A stretch of 64,000 nt of DNA. Source: F23-D06 sp002392325 (GTDB lineage Bacteria > Bacteroidota > Bacteroidia > Bacteroidales > WCHB1-69). The stretch is taken from contig CAMORT010000005.1 in assembly GCA_946624065.1 (NCBI GenBank), forward strand, positions 3,524 to 67,523, given 5' to 3'. Position numbers and translations under genes: made by a program. Numbering within the stretch: the first letter of the stretch is position 1; each line of letters begins with the position of its first letter. Below are positions 59,032 through 64,000 of this stretch, piece after piece. Below the pieces are notes generated by a model. The model was not told the origin of the DNA. It searched no databases and worked only from the letters and a program-made list of their open reading frames with translations.

Positions 59032-59039
59032 TAAGTTTG
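59032..59039 (+). promoter_or_regulatory. -7 promoter element for the small T9SS cargo
   Basis: TAAGTTTG, 39 nt before the ATG at 59079. Confidence 0.5.
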
Positions 59040-59078
59040 TTGCGTTTTTAGTTATAATAATTACAAAAATATAGCTAT

Positions 59079-59759
59079 ATGAAAAACATTTTTACAACAG
59101 TGGCACTATGTCTGGTATGTGCCTTCAGCGTTTTCGCCCAAAATTATTCTACTGTCCAAATCACGCCTGTCAACGGAGTGCTGGTGGTGAACGGAATTAA
59201 CCAAATCTCCATTCCGAATTACGACCCAAGTGAAGTCCAGCTCGAGCCGATGGCTGGTTTCGTGGCGGTTCCTAACAATGATCAGATGTACACGGTGGCG
59301 GAATTTGCCACCTTGGATGCCGTGTGGAACGCATGTAATTCTTCTGCCATCTGGGCGGACAATATGGTCACCTTGGACACCTATTCCGGACAAGGTATGA
59401 ATGTCGGTTATGCCGCATTGAAATTTTCAGGCACCCCTAATGCATACGGTTACGCCAAGTTCGACAAAACTGTAGCGGGTGGTTGGGTAGAGTTCGGTTA
59501 TTTTACAGATGGCACAGGAGTGGCCGAATGGACAAACACCGTTTCCGTTTATCCGAATCCGGTGGTGGAAACCATTAACATCAGCAATGCTGAAGGCGCC
59601 CGTGTTGCCGTTTACAACGCCACAGGCCAGCAGGTGAAAAGTGTTGACAACGCCGCGGCCAATACCGTAATAAGCGTCTCTGATTTGTCGTCGGGTGTCT
59701 ATTTTGTGAAGATTACCAGCGGAAATAAAGAAAATACGATAAAGTTCGTTAAAGAATAA
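59079..59759 (+). CDS. Small secreted protein with T9SS sorting domain
   Basis: 226 residues. Signal peptide (MKNIFTTVALCLVCAFSVFAQ), a short domain of about 115 residues that I do not recognise, and a type A T9SS domain (VSVYPNPVVETINI, YNATGQQV, LSSGVYFVKI, ending IKFVKE). The first part is beta-rich with no known motif. It has its own promoter and a clear terminator. Confidence 0.87.
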   Translation: MKNIFTTVALCLVCAFSVFAQNYSTVQITPVNGVLVVNGINQISIPNYDPSEVQLEPMAGFVAVPNNDQMYTVAEFATLDAVWNACNSSAIWADNMVTLDTYSGQGMNVGYAALKFSGTPNAYGYAKFDKTVAGGWVEFGYFTDGTGVAEWTNTVSVYPNPVVETINISNAEGARVAVYNATGQQVKSVDNAAANTVISVSDLSSGVYFVKITSGNKENTIKFVKE

Positions 59760-59784
59760 GATCATACCACATTCTAATGTGATC

Positions 59785-59812
59785 CGGCAGACCTAAGGTC
59801 TGCCGTTTTTTG
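59785..59812 (+). terminator. Terminator of the small T9SS cargo
   Basis: Stem CGGCAGACC/GGTCTGCCG with a TAA loop, followed by a TTTTTTGTGTTTTTT tract, 25 nt after the stop. Confidence 0.85.
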
Positions 59813-59827
59813 TGTTTTTTATTTTGC

Positions 59828-59835
59828 TATCTTTG
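59828..59835 (+). promoter_or_regulatory. -7 promoter element in the 59.8-60.1 kb gap
   Basis: TATCTTTG right after the terminator. The nearest likely gene is the HTH protein 248 nt downstream; an intervening ATG at 59858 opens only six codons (MNQFAE). The remaining sequence to 60083 holds the inverted repeat at 59917-59968 and no other supported feature. Confidence 0.5.
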
Positions 59836-59916
59836 CACTTGTTTTTTTAACACTATTATGAATCAGTTTGCAGAATGACATAGAGATAAACTATAATAAT
59901 AATTGAGCTTAATGCT

Positions 59917-59968
59917 CTTATTCTCTGAACGATAAAATCTGGTAAATTTTTCATGACGAGAGAATAAG
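59917..59968. promoter_or_regulatory. Inverted repeat CTTATTCTCT...AGAGAATAAG
   Basis: Perfect 10-base arms 32 bases apart, in the leader between a -7 element and the HTH gene. It could be a two-site operator for the HTH protein or a structured leader. Confidence 0.4.
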
Positions 59969-60083
59969 CAAGCGGAAGTTCATGCCAATAGGCGTGGATT
60001 GTTTCGTGCTTATCATCGTCAACGGTTTACCAGAGCCTTTCGTTTCTGACAAGCACACAACGAAAACAGTTCACGTCTTTTTT

Positions 60084-60299
60084 ATGGAAACAGGTCAAGA
60101 CATACATATCGGGCGCATAATACACCAAAAGTTAAGGGAACAGGGCCGCACAGCCGCCTGGCTGGCGAAGCAGATTCCGTGCACCCGCAATAATGTATTC
60201 AAGATTATGCGGAAATCGCATATTAGTACCGATTTGTTGTTGCGTATTTCCAAGATTTTGGACTATAATTTTTTTGATTGCTTTGATTATAGGAAGTAA
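60084..60299 (+). CDS. Small helix-turn-helix (XRE-like) protein
   Basis: 71 residues from the ATG at 60084 (METGQDIHIGRII). The HTH core is KLREQGRTAAWLAKQIPCTRNNVFKIMRKSHISTDLLLRISKILDYNFFDCF, a Cro/C1-type pattern with the LAKQ...NNVFKI recognition segment. The longer frame upstream has no typical protein features. It is probably a DNA-binding regulator of the two AT-rich genes that follow, though this is only positional. Confidence 0.8.
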   Translation: METGQDIHIGRIIHQKLREQGRTAAWLAKQIPCTRNNVFKIMRKSHISTDLLLRISKILDYNFFDCFDYRK

Positions 60300-60386
60300 G
60301 GCATCCCTTTACCAAATCCCAAAATGGATAGCAAATAGCATCCTTATTGGATAGCATTGTAAATAATTGTGAGACAGAATAATCTG

Positions 60387-60394
60387 TATGTTTG
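60387..60394 (+). promoter_or_regulatory. -7 promoter element for the AT-rich secreted orphan
   Basis: TATGTTTG, 21 nt before the ATG at 60416. Confidence 0.6.
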
Positions 60395-60415
60395 CGATGC
60401 TAAAAATAATGGATT

Positions 60416-62062
60416 ATGAAAAAGATATTATTCATTCTTGCCGCTCTCATTTTTTCCTCATTTTCTTTGTCTGCACAATGGACTTGCGAAACATTGGATC
60501 CGGAATTTGACGATGCAATGAAAATAGCATATATACATGATAAAAATGGAAATGGATTGACGATTGGAGAGTATTGTTCAATTTGGCAATACAATAATTG
60601 GGTGTCACAACAATTGTCGATTGCGGACTTTTTATTTAATTTGTTGGAGTATGATTATACAGGTCAGTATGTTTGGATTAACACAGTGTCTGATATGAAA
60701 GATGCATTAAAAGCAGGTGACTTCCCTGATTCGTGGGTGGATTTTACAAGTGAGGCGGGTAATATTCCTGTTGTTTTGGCGGTAGAAGGAAAGTATTATT
60801 GTGGTGAAGACGATTATTGTTCTGTTTATAGTTTTGAAATTTCTTTTAAGATAGGAGAATCTTATAAAAAGTATAGGAATTATAGCATGAGCGAGAGGAT
60901 GATTCCACTGGATGAAGACGAGATAGTTGTATCATATGAATATGATAGAAAAGACCGAGTCGGTAACTACTATATTGAGTGGCCGTCAAAGGAATTTTGG
61001 AAAGATTTTAGAGCTGCGAGTTCTGTAAAATTTCGTATTAAGCAAAGTGCAAAAAGTGAGTATCAATATTATGAGTTTAATATGAGCGGGTCCACAAAAG
61101 CCTTTAATTATGTTACGACTAATCATAAAGTTGTTTGGTTAGAGGATTGGATTGAGGAGTTCTTTAAGGAGCAAAAGGAACAAAAGGAACAAAAGGAGGC
61201 AGAACGGCAAAGAGAAATAGAGATGGAAGAAGCAGAATTGCAAAAGGAATTAGCGAGTGTCACACCTCCTCACAAGTTGAAATTCGAATGTACGGAAAGA
61301 AGTTTACATTTGATATATCCAGATTTTTATTTATACCCTCTATCGGATAGTGTGTCATGTGGCACTCGCGAGGATTTAGAATACTATGAAGAATATGATA
61401 CAATTTTGAATGTTATGGGGTTGTGCCCTTGCCTTAATGGGGCAATAGGAGCCTTGGAGAACATAGGAGAAGATGACAAGTACTATGGTAACTATGACTT
61501 AAACAAATATTCCAAAAGTGTTGGATGGAATTTGGATGGAATACATGTGTGGAGTAGAGAGAAATGGGAAAGTGATAAACTGGAGAGAGAAGTTGTAGTT
61601 CCTTTTAACGATATTTCTCAATATGATTGGGGAGAAAGGTATTGTGCATTTTTGGAAGAGACCTTAGCTGGTCATTTCATTGCCAGTGGGAGCTTTGAAA
61701 TAGATACTATAACAAAATACCAAATATCATGGACACAGAATCCGCTTAAATTAATCATTTCAGAAAAGAATAGGGCGAAAGAATACACTGTCGTTGATTG
61801 GAGCGCGGAAAAAGAATGGGAGAGTGGAGAATATCGATATTATAGATGGTCTTATAATATCTTGTCGGATGATGACAAACAATATGTTGTGAGATTTAAG
61901 CGAGAAGTTGACGAGCAAAGAGCGTTGGAGGCGGGATGGACATTATGGGAAACCAATATTGGACAAGAATTACTATTTGATCATTGGCAAATTCCATCAA
62001 ATATTTTTTTCAGGCACACTAGAATTCAAGACGAAAAAGATTATTTGGAAATCATAAAATGA
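60416..62062 (+). CDS. Unrecognised exported protein with central coiled-coil stretch
   Basis: 548 residues, AT-rich codons. Signal peptide MKKILFILAALIFSSFSLSAQ. The N-terminal ~220 residues are mixed beta with many Tyr/Trp/Asp (YDYTGQYVWINT, KYYCGEDDYCSVYSF). Residues ~250-285 form a charged run (KEQKEQKEQKEAERQREIEMEEAEL) like a coiled coil. The C-terminal half again has many aromatic and acidic residues (SVGWNLDGIHVWSREKW). No T9SS tail or lipobox is visible, so it is probably periplasmic. No family recognised. Its stop overlaps the next small gene (ATGA), so the two are coupled. Confidence 0.8.
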   Translation: MKKILFILAALIFSSFSLSAQWTCETLDPEFDDAMKIAYIHDKNGNGLTIGEYCSIWQYNNWVSQQLSIADFLFNLLEYDYTGQYVWINTVSDMKDALKAGDFPDSWVDFTSEAGNIPVVLAVEGKYYCGEDDYCSVYSFEISFKIGESYKKYRNYSMSERMIPLDEDEIVVSYEYDRKDRVGNYYIEWPSKEFWKDFRAASSVKFRIKQSAKSEYQYYEFNMSGSTKAFNYVTTNHKVVWLEDWIEEFFKEQKEQKEQKEAERQREIEMEEAELQKELASVTPPHKLKFECTERSLHLIYPDFYLYPLSDSVSCGTREDLEYYEEYDTILNVMGLCPCLNGAIGALENIGEDDKYYGNYDLNKYSKSVGWNLDGIHVWSREKWESDKLEREVVVPFNDISQYDWGERYCAFLEETLAGHFIASGSFEIDTITKYQISWTQNPLKLIISEKNRAKEYTVVDWSAEKEWESGEYRYYRWSYNILSDDDKQYVVRFKREVDEQRALEAGWTLWETNIGQELLFDHWQIPSNIFFRHTRIQDEKDYLEIIK

Positions 62063-62343
62063 CAATTATTTACCCTTTAAATTTTAAAATTATGGAGAAT
62101 TTCTGCGACAAATTGTTTACAGCTTTTGAAAAGCAAATTACGGATACTGTTTTCTGTTTTATCCAGAATGATAAAGAATTAATGAAAGATTATTTGGATT
62201 TGGTGGTTGCGCAAGGAAACCTTGGATATGTAAATAGTCATATTGCACAAGAAATAGCCCGAAGATATGATCTGCACAATACGAATATCGAAAGTGTTCC
62301 TACCAGCAATCTTATTCAAACCTATTCTGAATTGGAGAAATAA
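62059..62343 (+). CDS. Unrecognised small helical protein
   Basis: 94 residues from the ATG that overlaps the preceding stop; the ATG at 62092 (MENFCDKLF) is a plausible alternative. No signal or membrane segment; predicted helices (KLFTAFEKQITDTVFCFIQNDKELMKDYLDLVV; GYVNSHIAQEIARRYDL). Its size and coupling to a secreted protein recall small immunity or chaperone partners, but no homology is recognised. Confidence 0.65.
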   Translation: MTIIYPLNFKIMENFCDKLFTAFEKQITDTVFCFIQNDKELMKDYLDLVVAQGNLGYVNSHIAQEIARRYDLHNTNIESVPTSNLIQTYSELEK

Positions 62344-62374
62344 TACATTGTTAACGTTTTAACGTTGGTGTACT

Positions 62375-62475
62375 TTTCCCCGCACACCTCCGGCGTGCGA
62401 AATTTTGTTCATGCCTCGCGCAATCCTACGCACCCCGACAGGCCGCTGGCCTGTGGCCTGCAGGGGTGTGTGGTA
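62375..62475. repeat. GC-rich palindromic segment between convergent genes
   Basis: Contains GCACACC..GGCGTGCG and ACAGGCC...GGCCTGT inverted pairs and the phrase GGCCTGTGGCCTGCAGG; clearly richer in G+C than the AT-rich genes on its left. It lies between convergent genes and may be dispersed repeat rather than a terminator, since no T tract follows. Confidence 0.5.
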
Positions 62476-62483
62476 GCTATACC

Positions 62484-63743
62484 CTACAATTTGTCACTCA
62501 TCAGGAATTGAAACAAGCCTGTGTAGTAGAAACCCTTTTCATCGCGATAGGGCATGATGTCGTCTTTGACAATGACAATTTTTTGGAATGAGTCATCTAT
62601 CCGTTTCAGTGAGTTAAGTTCCTGCTCACGCTTTTCATCGCTTGATATCTCATAAGCCGATTGTATGTAGTATTTCTCATTGCCATTGGTCGCTATGAAA
62701 TCAACCTCATACTGCTTGTACTCCGATTTCCCGTCTTTCATTACCCTGACTTCGATTACTCCAACATCAACGGCGTAGCCGCGATACAGGAGTTCGTTAA
62801 AAATGACGTTCTCCATCAGATGAGTCTGTTCCAACTGCCTATAGTTCAAGCGAGCGTTTCTCAATCCAACATCCACCGAATAGTATTTTTTGACGTTTTC
62901 ATAATATTTGTTGCCCTTGATGTTGTATCGTCTGGCTTCATTGAATAGGAATGCCTCCCCAAGATATCCGATATACTTGGCAACGGTGTCATCGCTTATC
63001 CTGATTTTCCTCACGCTCGCAAGTGTATTGGTGATTCGAGTGGTATTTGTCAGCGAGCCGACCGATGAGCACAAAGCGTCGGCAATCGCCTCCAATGCTT
63101 CACGATTTTCAACATGATTCCGTTCCACCACATCGTCAAGATAGGTCTTCTTCCAGAGTCTTTGCAAATAGGTGTTCTTCTGCTCAAATGTCGGCATCTT
63201 TCTGAGTGCCGGAAGCCCGCCGTAGGTGTAGTACTCTTTCCACAATTCACCGATGGGTTCCTGCCGATCCTGACAAAACTCCTTGAAAGAGAAGGGCATA
63301 ATGTTTACCTCATCGCTTCTTCCACGAAAAATTGTAATGATGTCGTTGGAAAGGAACTTGGAATTGCTGCCTGTGATATACACATCCACATTAGGGCGGC
63401 TATTCAATCCATTGACAATCTTCTCAAAACCTTCAACCTCCTGAATTTCATCCAGAAAGATATAATACGGTTCAGTCTTTGAATCGATTCGCGAATACAA
63501 ATACTCTTTCAACTTCTCTCTGTCAAGTAGTTCCTGCGGAGTTTCCTCGTCTTCAATGTCGAAAGAAATGATGATGATATGGTCTTCCGGTACCCCTTGC
63601 TCCAAAAGGTAATCTTTAAAAATTGGGTTTAGCAGGAAAGATTTGCCAGCCCTGCGCGGCCCGGTTACGGCTTTCACTAAACCGTTTTCTCTTCTGACAA
63701 TCAGGCGATTAAGGTAAGTGTCCCTTTTGACGTATGCAGCCAT
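62484..63743 (-). CDS. ATP-binding protein, AAA_14/DUF4143 family
   Basis: 419 residues. N-terminal AAA domain: Walker A GPRRAGKSF, Walker B YYIFLDEIQEVEGFE and sensor VYITGSNSKFLS, followed by a winged region (FKEFCQDRQEPIGELWKEYYTYGGLPAL). The C-terminal DUF4143 part has the nuclease-like EVRVMKDGKSEYKQYEVDFIATNGNEKYYIQSAYE. These proteins are common in gut Bacteroidales; their role is not settled. It is monocistronic with its own -7 element. Confidence 0.92.
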   Translation of the reverse strand: MAAYVKRDTYLNRLIVRRENGLVKAVTGPRRAGKSFLLNPIFKDYLLEQGVPEDHIIIISFDIEDEETPQELLDREKLKEYLYSRIDSKTEPYYIFLDEIQEVEGFEKIVNGLNSRPNVDVYITGSNSKFLSNDIITIFRGRSDEVNIMPFSFKEFCQDRQEPIGELWKEYYTYGGLPALRKMPTFEQKNTYLQRLWKKTYLDDVVERNHVENREALEAIADALCSSVGSLTNTTRITNTLASVRKIRISDDTVAKYIGYLGEAFLFNEARRYNIKGNKYYENVKKYYSVDVGLRNARLNYRQLEQTHLMENVIFNELLYRGYAVDVGVIEVRVMKDGKSEYKQYEVDFIATNGNEKYYIQSAYEISSDEKREQELNSLKRIDDSFQKIVIVKDDIMPYRDEKGFYYTGLFQFLMSDKL

Positions 63744-63768
63744 AATAATGACAATTCGAAATCCACTG

Positions 63769-63776
63769 CAAAATTA
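63769..63776 (-). promoter_or_regulatory. -7 promoter element for the AAA/DUF4143 gene
   Basis: On the minus strand TAATTTTG, 25 nt before the ATG at 63743. Confidence 0.5.
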
Positions 63777-63827
63777 CAATAATTTTCGAATGAGCGTTGT
63801 GCGTCGGTGATTATATACCACATTTTT

Positions 63828-64000
63828 TTATTCTTTCAGCAACTCGTCGATTTCCTCGCTAAGCTCGTCGTAACGATTCGTCACCTCCCGGGTTCTTTTG
63901 CGACCAAAGGAGCCATTAAAGAAGCTGTCCCAAATAATCATGGAGAAGAAGGCAATGCGATCGTAAAAAAAGAGGAAAACTTCAAGTACTAGAAACAAAA
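63828..64000 (-). CDS. C-terminal fragment of a membrane protein (5' end outside window)
   Basis: About 57 codons are visible, open to the right edge. The order is a hydrophobic stretch (FLVLEVFLFFYDRIAFFSMIIWDSFF), a basic linker (GRKRTRE) and an acidic helix (NRYDELSEEIDELLKE). The stop (TAA) is at 63828-63830. Too little remains for identification. Confidence 0.5.
   Translation of the reverse strand, partial: LFLVLEVFLFFYDRIAFFSMIIWDSFFNGSFGRKRTREVTNRYDELSEEIDELLKE

Overview
The window comes from the chromosome of a Bacteroidota member, most likely order Bacteroidales. Six encoded proteins end in type IX secretion sorting domains (five Por-type PNP...G.Y tails and one gliding-motility type B tail). 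Nearly every transcription unit is preceded by the Bacteroidota -7 element TAnnTTTG. A BspA-type leucine-rich repeat protein, a FISUMP lipoprotein, DUF4468 and MbnP-like proteins, an Ala/Glu-tailed S16 and a radical SAM/lipoprotein pair all fit the same group. One tRNA (Asn, GTT) is present. I see no rRNA, CRISPR array, prophage or complete insertion sequence.

Layout. 1-4.2 kb: an edge-truncated beta-helix T9SS cargo, a BspA-like T9SS cargo, and a PD-(D/E)XK (Rpn-type) nuclease between two near-identical direct repeats. 4.3-8.4 kb (minus): thpR, an S9 dipeptidyl peptidase, ferritin and a PAP2 phosphatase. 8.5-11.4 kb: full-length gcvP, ending at a bidirectional terminator. 11.5-17.4 kb (minus): a compact six-gene unit recA, TPR lipoprotein, ruvB, beta-barrel protein, FAH-family hydrolase and nucleoside transporter. 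17.7-24.6 kb: trmO, a FISUMP lipoprotein, a T9SS cargo and a large GH2 beta-galactosidase. 24.6-30.2 kb: rpsP-rimM, a TolB-like surface protein and hydF. 30.2-31.5 kb: a small accessory patch with a possible BECR-type nuclease and an AT-rich orphan. 31.5-37.5 kb (minus): an ABC exporter, a methyltransferase and rimO as one unit, then a Cys-rich mini-lipoprotein, a radical SAM/SPASM enzyme and its partner lipoprotein. 37.6-49.7 kb: a PurF-like protein without the glutaminase cysteine, a CotH-like T9SS cargo, a CBS protein, tRNA-Asn, YitT, ispE, GtrA, a giant type B T9SS cargo, yceD-rpmF, rdgB, and smpB-merR. 49.8-59.8 kb: an AAA_28 kinase-like protein, folA-DUF4468-MbnP, ddl, a cell-wall cluster (glucosaminidase, a paralog lacking the catalytic Glu, M23 endopeptidase), a peptide-binding lipoprotein, a PAS protein and a small T9SS cargo. 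59.8-64 kb: an AT-rich accessory segment (HTH, secreted orphan, small orphan), an AAA/DUF4143 ATPase and an edge-truncated membrane protein.

The housekeeping genes cover DNA repair, ribosome assembly and modification, peptidoglycan synthesis, folate, isoprenoid and glycine metabolism. They alternate with secreted or surface proteins that fit a gut or rumen-type anaerobe; hydF suggests [FeFe]-hydrogenase metabolism.

The main items for a second look are the radical SAM/lipoprotein pair with a neighbouring Cys-rich mini-lipoprotein, the tandem glucosaminidases of which one has lost its catalytic Glu, the PurF-like protein without Cys, and a set of dispersed short repeats. Several of those repeats sit in frame inside genes: three palindromes in the first T9SS cargo and a purine-rich tandem repeat in the beta-galactosidase. 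Another appears to supply the start codon of the peptide-binding protein. The accessory genes at 30-31 kb and 60-62 kb are compositionally distinct and not recognised.
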